Below, piece after piece: positions 8,051-15,593 of a stretch of DNA of 21,301 bases (position 1 is its first letter; each line of letters starts with the position of its first letter). The stretch is from JBDTGE01 sp050742975 (GTDB taxonomy: Bacteria; Actinomycetota; Actinomycetes; Mycobacteriales; Jatrophihabitantaceae), in contig JBOGDQ010000063.1 in NCBI GenBank assembly GCA_050742975.1, forward strand, positions 1-21,301, written 5' to 3'. Made by a program: the position numbers and the translations under genes. The notes under the pieces were generated by a model. It was not told the DNA's origin, ran no database searches, and saw nothing but the letters and a program-made list of their open reading frames with translations.

Positions 8051-9235
8051 ATGCCTGTGAACGTGGACCGCGCGCGGCGCGCCAGCTTCGTCGCGTTCAT
8101 CGCGGCCGGGTTCGCGTTCGCCAGCTGGGCCTCCCGGATACCGCAGGTACGCGACCGCCTGCATGTCACACCGGCCGAGCTCGGGCTGATCCTGCTGGCC
8201 ATGGCTCTCGGCTCGCTCGTGGCCCTGCCGCTCGCTGGTTCGATCATTCACCGGATCGGCGCGGCGCACACTGTGGAGTTGATGGCGCTGCTGCTGGCCG
8301 TCGGCATGGCGATCATCGCCGTCGGCTACCGGATCGGCGCCGCAGTGGTGGTCGTCGGGCTGGTGCTGCTGGGCTTCGGCAACGGCGCCTGGGACGTCGC
8401 GATGAACGTCCATGCGGCTGACGTCGAGAAGCTGGTGGGTCGTTCGATCATGCCGCGCTTCCACGCCGGATTCAGTGTGGGCACCGTCGCGGGCGCGTCG
8501 ATCGGTGCCGCTATGGTCGCGCTGCACGTCCCGGTCACCGGCCACCTGCTCGGCGTGGCGATCGTGACCGCCGCCGTCGTGCCGGTCTACGCGCGGCACT
8601 TCCTGCCCGAGCCGGCCCACGACGAGCCGACCCTCGAGCAGCCGAAGCGACGGGCCGTGGACGCCTGGCGCGAGCCGCGGACCCTGCTCATCGGCGTCTT
8701 CGTCCTGTGCGCGGCATTCACCGAGGGCACCGGCAACGACTGGCTCGGCGTCGCGGTGATCGACGGCTATCACAGCTCGGCCGTCATGGGGACGCTCGTC
8801 TTCTCGGTGTTCCTCGCTGCGATGACGACCGCGCGCTGGTTCGGGCCGGGGCTGATCGACCGGCACGGACGGGTTCCGGTGCTGCGCAGCTCGGTCGCCG
8901 TCGCGTTCGCGGGGCTGGTGCTCGTGGTGGTGGGCGCGCACTTGGTGCTCGCCTTCGTGGGCACCGTCTTGTGGGGCGCCGGCGCCGCGCTCGGCTTCCC
9001 GGTGGGGATGAGCGCGGCATCGGACGAGTCCCGGTACGCGGCGGGCCGCGTCAGCGTGGTGGCCTCGATCGGGTACACGGCATTTCTCGCCGGCCCGCCG
9101 GTGATCGGCTTCCTGGGCGATCGCGTCGGGGTGCTGCACGCACTGACCATCGCCGCCGCCCTGCTCGCGCTCGCCACCGGCCTCGCCTCGGCCACCCGCG
9201 AGCTCAAGCCCGCCGCCGCGACCGTCCGCGACTGA
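8051..9235 (+). CDS. MFS transporter (YbjJ-like)
   Basis: Integral membrane transporter of the major facilitator superfamily, 394 aa, with about twelve predicted helices in two blocks of six joined by a charged central loop (around EPAHDEPTLEQPKRRAVD). The N-terminal FASWASRIPQVRDRLHVTPAELG, the motif-A-like stretch GSIIHRIGA after helix 2, and DVAMNVHAADVEKLVGRSIMPRFHAGFSVG (begins DVAMNVHAADVE) resemble the YbjJ branch, whose substrates are mostly unknown. ATG 8051 is preferred over the much longer open frame upstream because the protein homology begins there. A GTG immediately before it is equally possible. It is divergent from the acyltransferase gene across about 160 bases. The 88-base gap to the next gene makes co-transcription possible but unproven. 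Confidence 0.87.
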   Translation: MPVNVDRARRASFVAFIAAGFAFASWASRIPQVRDRLHVTPAELGLILLAMALGSLVALPLAGSIIHRIGAAHTVELMALLLAVGMAIIAVGYRIGAAVVVVGLVLLGFGNGAWDVAMNVHAADVEKLVGRSIMPRFHAGFSVGTVAGASIGAAMVALHVPVTGHLLGVAIVTAAVVPVYARHFLPEPAHDEPTLEQPKRRAVDAWREPRTLLIGVFVLCAAFTEGTGNDWLGVAVIDGYHSSAVMGTLVFSVFLAAMTTARWFGPGLIDRHGRVPVLRSSVAVAFAGLVLVVVGAHLVLAFVGTVLWGAGAALGFPVGMSAASDESRYAAGRVSVVASIGYTAFLAGPPVIGFLGDRVGVLHALTIAAALLALATGLASATRELKPAAATVRD

Positions 9236-9239
9236 ACTC

Positions 9240-9279
9240 AACGGGTTGCCCACCGGTGCGAGTGACCGAATAACCCGTT
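9240..9279. promoter_or_regulatory. Perfect 8-bp inverted repeat between MFS and hydrolase genes
   Basis: AACGGGTT (9240-9247) and AACCCGTT (9272-9279) are exact reverse complements separated by 24 bases, just after the MFS stop and before the hydrolase start. It could be an operator pair or a loose terminator hairpin; the long loop argues against a strong terminator. Confidence 0.3.
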
Positions 9280-9323
9280 ACTCGTTGTACCGGGTGAAAT
9301 CCGCCCGGCCGTCAGGAGCCCCC

Positions 9324-11324
9324 ATGCGCCCGCTTCGCCGCACGCTGTCCGTCCTCGCCACCGGAACCGTCACCGTCGGGCTCACCGCGGCACTGGCGAC
9401 GGGCGGGCCGGGCGGCGCGGGCGCGCAGGTGCGTCCGGATCCGGTCGCGGACGCGATCAGGGCCAGCGCGGCACCCGGCAGCAGTTGGCAGCCCGGCCCG
9501 GCCAGGTACGGCCACCACGTCGTCTACGGCGTCGGCGTGCGGATGTCCGACGGGACCGTCCTGCGGGCGAACATCGACTACCCGACCGATCCTGCGACGA
9601 AGGCGATCGCGGCCGGCCGGTTCCCGGTGCTGCTGACGATGACCCCGTACGGGAAGGACACCGGCGCCGCGGCCGGCCTCGGGACCAACCCGTACTTCGT
9701 CGAGCGCGGCTACCTCGACATCTCCGTCGACGTCCGGGGGACCGGCGCGTCCGGCGGCACGTTCGACCTGTTCGACCCGAAGCAGACGGCCGACGGCGTC
9801 CAGTTGGTGAACTGGGCGGCGCGGATCGCGCACAGCGACGGCAGGGTGGGCCTGCACGGCGCGTCCTACCTCGGCATCGACCAGATGCTGACGGCCGGCG
9901 CGGTGGGCCGGAACTCGCCGCTGAAGGCGATCTTCCCGGTGGTATCGGCCAATGATGTGTACCGCGACACCGCATTCATGGGCGGCATCCCGGACCTGTC
10001 GTTCGACTCGATCTACCTCGGCGGGCTGCTGCCGGCGACCAACATCGTCAACCCGGTGGTCAGCGCGCTGGCGAACCCGGCCAACCCACTCGCCGGTCTC
10101 ACCGGGCTGCTCGCACACGCCGGCGATGCGCTGAACTACAACGCCCGGTTCCTGCTGGAGACGTTCTTGGGCGGCCCGGACGCGTACGACAACGCGTACT
10201 GGCAGGCGAAGGGTCCGGGCAACGTCCTGGACCGGATCGTCGCGAATGACATCCCGGCGTACCTGATCGGCGGCGAGTTCGACCTGTTCCAGCGTGGTGA
10301 GCCCCTCAACTACGCCGGGCTGCAGAACGCGTGGGCCGGTCGTCCGGTGGACGCGCCGATGCGGCCCGGACAGCGAACGACCGGCCACTATCAGCTGCTC
10401 GACGGCCCGTACACCCACCTGCAGGGCGGAGGTGTCGGCTCGAGTTTCGACGCACTGGAGCTCGAGTGGTTCGACACCTGGCTCAAGGGAGCGCACACCG
10501 GGATGGCAACGACGCCGACGCCGCTGCACTACTACGACCTCGGCACGGCGCGGTACGCCGAGACCACCGGCTACCCATTCACCGGTGCCACGCCGACGAC
10601 GTACTACTTCAGCGGCACCAGGAGCGGGAGCGCGCCGTCCCAGAACGACGGCTCGCTGGCGACGACGAGGCCCGCCGATGCAACCGGGGCCGACCAGCTG
10701 CTCTGGTCGCCGCTCGCCGGCACGATCTGCGGGCGCCAGCAGGACCAGTGGGTGATGGGCGCTGCCTCGCTCGTGACCGGGCGAATACCGGCGGCTGTCC
10801 CGTGCATCGACGACGACCGGCCTGCGCAGGCCGGTCCGACGGCGCTCACCTACACCACGGCCCGGCTCGCGCAGGCGAAAACCATCGCCGGCCCGATCAG
10901 CGCGACTGTCTACGCGAGGGCGAACACGCGGGACACCCAGTGGGTCGTGAACGTCGAGGACGTCGCTCCTGACGGCACGTCGACGCCGTTGACCGAAGGC
11001 GCGCTGATCGGTTCGATGCGCGCACTCGATCGCGCTCGCTCGTGGGCGATCGGGGACAAGGTGATCCTGCCGTACCACCCCTACACGAAGGCGTCGGCGG
11101 AGCCGGTCGTTCCGGGCCGGCTCACCCGTTACGACATCGAGGTGTTCCCGACCTACGCGACGATCGCCGCCGGGCACCGGATCCGGATCACGCTGTCGAG
11201 CGCCGACTTCCCGCACCTGCTGCCGACTCCACCGCAGCTGGCCCGGCTCGTCGGCGGCCGCTACCAGGTGCAGCGCACCGCGTCCGCGCCGTCGTCGGTG
11301 ACCATCTCGTTGATAGCCGGGTAG
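9324..11324 (+). CDS. Secreted CocE/NonD (peptidase S15) family hydrolase
   Basis: Exported serine hydrolase of the X-Pro dipeptidyl-peptidase/cocaine esterase family, 666 aa. ATG 9324 is preceded by AGGAG with 5 bases spacing and opens a signal peptide (MRPLRRTLSVLA..., probable cut at AGA-Q near residue 34). The alpha/beta-hydrolase part has the strand motif SVDVRGTGASGG, the nucleophile elbow HGASYLG (Ser181), the acid in GGEFDLF (Asp320) and the base in GPYTHLQ (His365), so the triad looks complete. The C-terminal third (TYYFSG..., then ISATVYARAN, ending HRIRITLSSADFP) fits the PepX_C jelly-roll domain. Substrate may be a peptide, ester or amide and cannot be predicted. An earlier in-frame start exists but lacks this site and would disrupt the signal peptide. 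Confidence 0.9.
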   Translation: MRPLRRTLSVLATGTVTVGLTAALATGGPGGAGAQVRPDPVADAIRASAAPGSSWQPGPARYGHHVVYGVGVRMSDGTVLRANIDYPTDPATKAIAAGRFPVLLTMTPYGKDTGAAAGLGTNPYFVERGYLDISVDVRGTGASGGTFDLFDPKQTADGVQLVNWAARIAHSDGRVGLHGASYLGIDQMLTAGAVGRNSPLKAIFPVVSANDVYRDTAFMGGIPDLSFDSIYLGGLLPATNIVNPVVSALANPANPLAGLTGLLAHAGDALNYNARFLLETFLGGPDAYDNAYWQAKGPGNVLDRIVANDIPAYLIGGEFDLFQRGEPLNYAGLQNAWAGRPVDAPMRPGQRTTGHYQLLDGPYTHLQGGGVGSSFDALELEWFDTWLKGAHTGMATTPTPLHYYDLGTARYAETTGYPFTGATPTTYYFSGTRSGSAPSQNDGSLATTRPADATGADQLLWSPLAGTICGRQQDQWVMGAASLVTGRIPAAVPCIDDDRPAQAGPTALTYTTARLAQAKTIAGPISATVYARANTRDTQWVVNVEDVAPDGTSTPLTEGALIGSMRALDRARSWAIGDKVILPYHPYTKASAEPVVPGRLTRYDIEVFPTYATIAAGHRIRITLSSADFPHLLPTPPQLARLVGGRYQVQRTASAPSSVTISLIAG

Positions 11325-11362
11325 CCCGCGCCCGGCGAGGTCAGTTACGGGATGATCTGAGC

Positions 11363-11950
11363 GTGGCGCGTCTGATCCTGCTCAACGGACCTCCCGGAAT
11401 CGGCAAGTCCACCCTCGCGCAGCGGTACGTCGACGATCATCCGCTGGCGTTGAACCTCGACATCGACAGCGTGCGCCGGCTGCTCGGGCGCTGGCAGGAG
11501 GCGCCCGTCGAGGCTGGCCTGCTCGCACGGGCGATGACCCTGACGATGGCGCGCGAACACCTGCGCTCCCGGCACGACGTCGTGCTGCCGCAGTACCTCG
11601 GCCGGCCCCAGTTCCTGCAGCAGGCCGAGGCGGTCGCGATCGAGGCCGGCGTGCCGTTCCACGAGTTCGTCCTGATGACCGCTCGCGACGATGCACGGGA
11701 CCGCTTCGTCCGGCGCACGGCCGCAGCGACCCGGACCGCGCACGTCGAAGCCGGCGATCTGGTCGAGCAGTTCGGCGGAGTGGACGCGCTTGGTGCGATG
11801 TACGACCGGCTGCTCCTGGTCATCGCCCACCGCCCGAACGCACAGGTCGTGTCCTGCCCCGACGGTGAGATAGAGACCGTCTACCGGGAGCTGACGTCCA
11901 GGCTGGAAGCGCTGTCGGCACTCGACGTGGATTCCGGGCCTGCGAAATAG
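11363..11950 (+). CDS. Small P-loop kinase-like NTPase (AAA_33 type)
   Basis: Cytosolic P-loop protein of 195 aa. Walker A GPPGIGKST at residues 9-17 immediately follows the first strand (ARLILLN). LDIDS at about residues 34-38 is placed like the substrate-binding acidic motif of small kinases, and the Arg-rich RFVRRTAAATRTAH segment resembles a lid. These features fit the AAA_33/zeta-toxin/chloramphenicol-phosphotransferase-like group of small-molecule kinases; the substrate is unknown. GTG 11363 is chosen because the P-loop strand starts right after it. No good Shine-Dalgarno is seen; GATGAT 6 bases upstream could be a -10 of a leaderless transcript. It lies 38 bases after the hydrolase gene and 15 bases before the winged-helix gene. 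Confidence 0.78.
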   Translation: MARLILLNGPPGIGKSTLAQRYVDDHPLALNLDIDSVRRLLGRWQEAPVEAGLLARAMTLTMAREHLRSRHDVVLPQYLGRPQFLQQAEAVAIEAGVPFHEFVLMTARDDARDRFVRRTAAATRTAHVEAGDLVEQFGGVDALGAMYDRLLLVIAHRPNAQVVSCPDGEIETVYRELTSRLEALSALDVDSGPAK

Positions 11951-11953
11951 GAC

Positions 11954-11965
11954 TATGTTGGTGTT
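11954..11965 (+). promoter_or_regulatory. -10-like element for leaderless winged-helix gene
   Basis: TATGTT (11954-11959) sits 6 bases before the GTG at 11966, just after the stop of the kinase gene. It is a good TAnnnT match with leaderless spacing. The -35 is not recognisable. Confidence 0.4.
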
Positions 11966-12214
11966 GTGCCAGTTGACCTAGATACGCAGATCCTGAAGGT
12001 ACTAGGCGCGATGAGCAACGCTGATCGTCCAGCGACGATCGGGGATCTGGCCCGGCGCTTCGGACTCAGCGCGGCCGTCATCCAGGCTTCCGCGCGGCGC
12101 ATGGTCGATGCGGGAACCGCCAAGCCGTCGATGATCGAGATCCGTGGCGTGCCGACGTTGCACGGCCTGATGCCACAGGGCAAGCCGGTCGCACCGGTAG
12201 TGCCCGTCGTCTGA
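11966..12214 (+). CDS. Small winged-helix DNA-binding-like protein
   Basis: An 82-aa protein. Residues about 7-58 read as a compact helix-turn-helix/winged helix: ILKVLGAMSNADRPATIGDLARRFGLSAAVIQASARRMVDAGTA, with TIGDLARRFGLS as helices 1-2 and AAVIQASARRMV as the recognition helix. A short beta stretch (SMIEIRGVPTLHGL) could be the wing, followed by a Pro/Val tail. No ligand-binding domain is present, so it may be a small transcription factor or a DNA- or RNA-binding accessory. It is followed by a hairpin and then the aldehyde dehydrogenase gene, so local regulation of that gene is conceivable but not shown. No specific family name is assigned. Confidence 0.65.
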   Translation: MPVDLDTQILKVLGAMSNADRPATIGDLARRFGLSAAVIQASARRMVDAGTAKPSMIEIRGVPTLHGLMPQGKPVAPVVPVV

Positions 12215-12233
12215 CCCCTCCGACGTGATACGC

Positions 12234-12250
12234 CGGGTCCGGTGGACCCG
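12234..12250. terminator. Perfect 7-bp hairpin between winged-helix and ALDH genes
   Basis: CGGGTCC-GGT-GGACCCG is a perfect GC-rich stem with a 3-base loop, 20 bases after the winged-helix stop. There is no T tract, which is common in high-GC actinobacteria. It could be a terminator or an operator for the downstream catabolic genes. Confidence 0.45.
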
Positions 12251-12312
12251 TGCGTGGGTGGCAAGCTGGACCTGACGGTCGGCGGCGGCCGTCCACGTGC
12301 GAAGGGACGCCC

Positions 12313-13755
12313 ATGACTCTGCCCCCCGGGACTCCGACCGAGTTGTTCATCGACGGCAAGTGGGGCGGTGGATCGGGCGGCTCGTTCGCGGTGTTGAACC
12401 CGTCGACCGGTGAGCCGATCTGCGACGTGCCGCGGGCCGGCCTGGACGACCTGGATCGCGCGCTGGCGGCGGCCGCGGCAGCGCAGCCGGGGTGGGCGGC
12501 GACGGCTCCGCGTGAGCGCGGCGAGGTGTTGCGCAAGGCGTTCGAGCTGATGCTCGACCGGCGCGAGGAGATCGCGCTGCTGATGTCCCTGGAGATGGGC
12601 AAGTCGCTGACCGATGCGCGCGGTGAGGTCACCTACGCCGCCGAGTTCTTCCGGTGGTTCGGCGAGGAGGCGGTGCGGATCGACGGGGCGCTGCGCACGG
12701 CGCCGTCGGGTGCGAATCGGATCCTGACGTTCCGCAAGCCGGTCGGGGTGGCGCTGTTGCTGACACCGTGGAACTTCCCGGCGGCGATGGCGACCCGCAA
12801 GATCGGCCCGGCGCTGGCGGCGGGCTGCACGGTACTGCTCAAGCCGGCCGAGGACACCCCGCTGACCGCGCTGCTGCTGGGTCAGCTGCTCGCCGAGGCG
12901 GGGGTGCCGGCGGGGGTGATCAACGTGCTGACGACCGATCGGCCGGGTGAGCTGACCGAGGCGGCGCTCGCTGACCCGCGGGTGCGCAAGCTCTCGTTCA
13001 CCGGCTCGACGGGGGTCGGGCGGCTGCTGCTGCGGCAGGCGGCGGATCGGGTCGTGAACACCTCGCTGGAGCTGGGCGGCAACGATCCGTTCATCGTGCT
13101 GGACGACGCGGATCTGGACGCGGCGGTCGAGGGTGCGATGCTGGCCAAGATGCGCAACGGTGGGCAGGCCTGCACCGCGGCGAACCGGTTCCTCGTGCAG
13201 GAGCCGGTTGCCGCGGAGTTCGCCAAGCGGATGGCGGCACGGATGGGCGAGCTGGTCGTGGGCGCGGGGACGGCCGAGTCGACTCAGCTGGGTCCGATGA
13301 TCAACGCCAAGGCGGTGGACGGGATCGCGGACAAGGTGGACCGTTCGGTAGCAGCGGGCGCGATCGCGGTCCTCGGCGGTCGTCGTGCGGACGGCCCGGG
13401 CTTCTTCTACCCGCCGACGGTGCTGGCCGACGTCCCGCGCGATTCGGCGGTGGCGACCGAGGAGGTGTTCGGTCCGGTGGCGCCGATCATCACCGTGCGC
13501 GACGACGACGACGCGGTGGCCATCGCGAACGCCTCGGAGATGGGCCTGACCGCGTACGTGTACAGCGGATCGCTCGCGCGGGGGCTGCGGGTCTGCGAGC
13601 GGCTGGAAGTCGGCATGGTCGGGCTCAACCGGGGCCTGGTCTCCGACCCGGCTGCACCGTTCGGCGGTGTCAAGCAGTCCGGCCTGGGCCGCGAAGGTGG
13701 CTACGAGGGCATCGACTCGTACCTGGAGACCACCTACGTCGCCACCAACTGGTAA
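12313..13755 (+). CDS. NAD(P)-dependent aldehyde dehydrogenase (succinate-semialdehyde dehydrogenase-like)
   Basis: Cytosolic enzyme oxidising an aldehyde to its acid. The 480-aa length equals that of the GabD/ALDH group. N-terminal LFIDGKW...VLNPSTGEPICDVPRA is typical. The cofactor-binding block has TPWNFPAAMATRKIGPALAAGC (begins TPWNFPAAM) and KPAEDTPLTAL, then FTGSTGVGR. The general base is Glu253 in LELGGNDP and the nucleophile Cys287 in NGGQACTAANRF. The C-terminal FGGVKQSGLGREGG loop is conserved. ATG 12313 has GAAGGGA about 5 bases upstream; earlier in-frame starts lack support. The 25-base gap to the acyl-CoA synthetase suggests one operon that could convert an aldehyde to acid and then to acyl-CoA. 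The succinate-semialdehyde assignment rests on overall resemblance only. Confidence 0.9.
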   Translation: MTLPPGTPTELFIDGKWGGGSGGSFAVLNPSTGEPICDVPRAGLDDLDRALAAAAAAQPGWAATAPRERGEVLRKAFELMLDRREEIALLMSLEMGKSLTDARGEVTYAAEFFRWFGEEAVRIDGALRTAPSGANRILTFRKPVGVALLLTPWNFPAAMATRKIGPALAAGCTVLLKPAEDTPLTALLLGQLLAEAGVPAGVINVLTTDRPGELTEAALADPRVRKLSFTGSTGVGRLLLRQAADRVVNTSLELGGNDPFIVLDDADLDAAVEGAMLAKMRNGGQACTAANRFLVQEPVAAEFAKRMAARMGELVVGAGTAESTQLGPMINAKAVDGIADKVDRSVAAGAIAVLGGRRADGPGFFYPPTVLADVPRDSAVATEEVFGPVAPIITVRDDDDAVAIANASEMGLTAYVYSGSLARGLRVCERLEVGMVGLNRGLVSDPAAPFGGVKQSGLGREGGYEGIDSYLETTYVATNW

Positions 13756-13780
13756 CCGTCCCGACAGGCAGGGTAGGCGC

Positions 13781-15523
13781 ATGACGAGTCCGACCGAACA
13801 GTTCCGTGCCGCGCGTGACCTCCTGCTGGAGCACCGCACCGACTACGACACGGCGTGCGCGCAGTTCGAGTGGCCGCGTCCGGAGCGGTTCAACTTCGCG
13901 ATCGACTGGTTCGACGCCGTGCTGGCCGCCGAGACGGGTGAGCGGGTGGCGCTGCGGCTGATCGAACAGGGCGAGGGACGGACCGAGACGGCGTTCACCT
14001 TCGCCCAGCTGTCCCGGCGTTCTGACCAGGTCGCCGGCTGGCTGCGCGCGCACGGCGTGCGGCGCGGCATGCGGGTGCTGGTCCTACTGGGCAACCAGGT
14101 CGAGCTGTGGGAGACCACCCTGGCCGCGATGAAGCTGGGTGCGGTGATCATCCCGGCCAGCACGCTGCTCGCGCCTGCGGACCTGCGTGACCGCGTCAAC
14201 CGCGGCGACGTCGGCGCGGTCATCGCGCGGTCGGACATCGCGCCGCGGTTCGCCGACGTCGGCGGCGGGTACCTGCGGGTGGCGGTAGGTGCGCCGGTCG
14301 AGGGCTGGCTGCGCTACTCCGACACCGACGAGTCGCTCGCACACTTCGAGCCGGACGGGCCGACGGAGGCGGACGATCCACTGCTGCTGTACTTCACGTC
14401 CGGCACGACCGCGCTGCCGAAGCTGGTCGAGCACACGCACGCCAGCTACCCGATCGGGCACCTGTCGACGATGTACTGGATCGGGCTGCAGCCCGGCGAC
14501 GTGCACCTGAACGTGTCCAGTCCCGGCTGGGCCAAGCACGCCTGGTCGTGCGTGTTCGCGCCGTGGATCGCCGGGGCCACGATCTGTCTGTACAACTACG
14601 AACGCTTCGACGCCCGCGCGATGCTGGACGTGCTGCGCGATGCCAAGGTGACCACGTTCTGCGCGCCGCCGACCGTGTGGCGGATGCTGATCCAGCAGGA
14701 CCTGGCGCAGTGGCAGACCTCGTTGCGCGAGCTTGCCGGGGCCGGTGAGCCGCTGAACCCGGAGGTGATCGAGTCCGTGCAGCGGGCCTGGGGGCTGACC
14801 ATCCGCGACGGCTTCGGCCAGACCGAGACGACGTTGCAGATCGGCAACTCGCCGGGGCAGCCGCTGAAGCTCGGGTCGATGGGACGGCCGATGCCGGGGT
14901 TCACCATCGACCTCGTCGACCTGGTGAACGCTTCGGCTGGCGAAGGCGCCGCAGGCGGCGCGCCGACCGTAGGTCCAGGCGCTTCGGCTAGCACCGAGGG
15001 GGAGATCTGCGTGCGGTGCGACCCGCGTCCGGTCGGGCTGATGGTCGGTTATCAGGGTGACGCCGAGCGCAACGACAGCGCGTTCGCCGGGGGGCGGTAC
15101 CACACCGGGGACGTCGCGAGCCGGGATGCCGACGGCTACATCACCTACATCGGCCGCACCGACGACGTCTTCAAGGCCAGCGACTACCGGATCAGCCCGT
15201 TCGAGCTCGAGTCGGTACTGATCGAGCATCCCGCCGTAGCGGAGGCAGCGGTCGTGCCGGCGCCGGACGAGTTGCGGCTGGCGGTGCCGAAGGCGTATGT
15301 CGTCCTCGTCGCTGGGCACGAGCCGAGCAAGGAGCTGGCCGCAGACATCCTGCGCTACTGCCGCGAGCACCTGGCCGGCTACAAGCGCATCCGCCGGATC
15401 GAGTTCACCGACCTGCCCAAGACGATCAGCGGCAAGATCCGCCGAGTCGAGCTGCGGGCCGGCGAGAACGAGAGCGCGGGGACGCGGCGCGCGGGCGAGT
15501 ACCGCGAGGAGGACTTCGCGTGA
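13781..15523 (+). CDS. AMP-forming acyl-CoA synthetase (acetyl/medium-chain type)
   Basis: ANL-superfamily enzyme, 580 aa, that activates a carboxylic acid as acyl-AMP and transfers it to CoA. Domain order is normal: N-terminal lead with FNFAIDWFD, P-loop YFTSGTTALPK (residues 204-214, with Ala where Gly is usual), the A5-type GFGQTETT, YHTGDVASRDADGYITYIGRTDDVFKASDYRISP hinge region (core GRTDDVFKASDYRISP), and the C-terminal lysine Lys552 in PKTISGKIRR. The sequence style (PGWAKHAWSCVFAPW) matches medium-chain/acetyl-CoA synthetases of the ACSM type. An unusual Ala/Gly/Ser-rich insert (around residues 383-403) lies between LVDLV and GEICV. It probably forms an operon with the aldehyde dehydrogenase. 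ATG 13781 follows the weak G-rich stretch CAGGGTAGG. The acid substrate is unknown. Confidence 0.9.
   Translation: MTSPTEQFRAARDLLLEHRTDYDTACAQFEWPRPERFNFAIDWFDAVLAAETGERVALRLIEQGEGRTETAFTFAQLSRRSDQVAGWLRAHGVRRGMRVLVLLGNQVELWETTLAAMKLGAVIIPASTLLAPADLRDRVNRGDVGAVIARSDIAPRFADVGGGYLRVAVGAPVEGWLRYSDTDESLAHFEPDGPTEADDPLLLYFTSGTTALPKLVEHTHASYPIGHLSTMYWIGLQPGDVHLNVSSPGWAKHAWSCVFAPWIAGATICLYNYERFDARAMLDVLRDAKVTTFCAPPTVWRMLIQQDLAQWQTSLRELAGAGEPLNPEVIESVQRAWGLTIRDGFGQTETTLQIGNSPGQPLKLGSMGRPMPGFTIDLVDLVNASAGEGAAGGAPTVGPGASASTEGEICVRCDPRPVGLMVGYQGDAERNDSAFAGGRYHTGDVASRDADGYITYIGRTDDVFKASDYRISPFELESVLIEHPAVAEAAVVPAPDELRLAVPKAYVVLVAGHEPSKELAADILRYCREHLAGYKRIRRIEFTDLPKTISGKIRRVELRAGENESAGTRRAGEYREEDFA
14929..14989 (+). 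repeat. 51-bp in-frame insert bounded by 10-bp direct repeats
   Basis: CGCTTCGGCT occurs at 14929-14938 and again at 14980-14989, exactly 51 bases (17 codons) apart in the acyl-CoA synthetase gene. The stretch between is very GC-rich, contains several GGCGCC/GGCGCGCC-type palindromic words, and encodes only Ala/Gly/Pro/Ser/Glu/Thr/Val. Removing one repeat plus the intervening bases keeps the frame and gives a loop of ordinary family length. It lies at a surface loop between two conserved motifs. Confidence 0.6.
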
Positions 15524-15526
15524 TCG

Positions 15527-15577
15527 CTTGACAAACTTGACACCATCCGGACGCGGACTACTGTCAAGCTTGTCAAG
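15527..15577. promoter_or_regulatory. TA operator: four CTTGACA half-sites around the promoter
   Basis: Two direct copies of CTTGACA at 15527-15533 and 15536-15542 face two inverted copies (TGTCAAG) at 15562-15568 and 15571-15577. Each pair has 9-bp periodicity, and the whole is an inverted repeat centred near 15552. It starts 4 bases after the synthetase stop and directly precedes the antitoxin gene, as expected for an autoregulatory operator. Confidence 0.75.
15537..15564 (+). promoter_or_regulatory. Promoter of the antitoxin-toxin operon
   Basis: The -35 is a consensus TTGACA (15537-15542), followed by a 16-bp spacer and a -10 TACTGT (15559-15564, TAnnnT). Both hexamers overlap operator half-sites, so repressor bound there would block RNA polymerase. 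Confidence 0.65.
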
Positions 15578-15593
15578 CAAAGAGGGTGAGATC

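Noticed and set aside
11953..13839. Long minus-strand open frame opposite the winged-helix and ALDH genes
   Set aside because: The composition is typical of antisense frames, it crosses two genes on the other strand, and it has no family signature.
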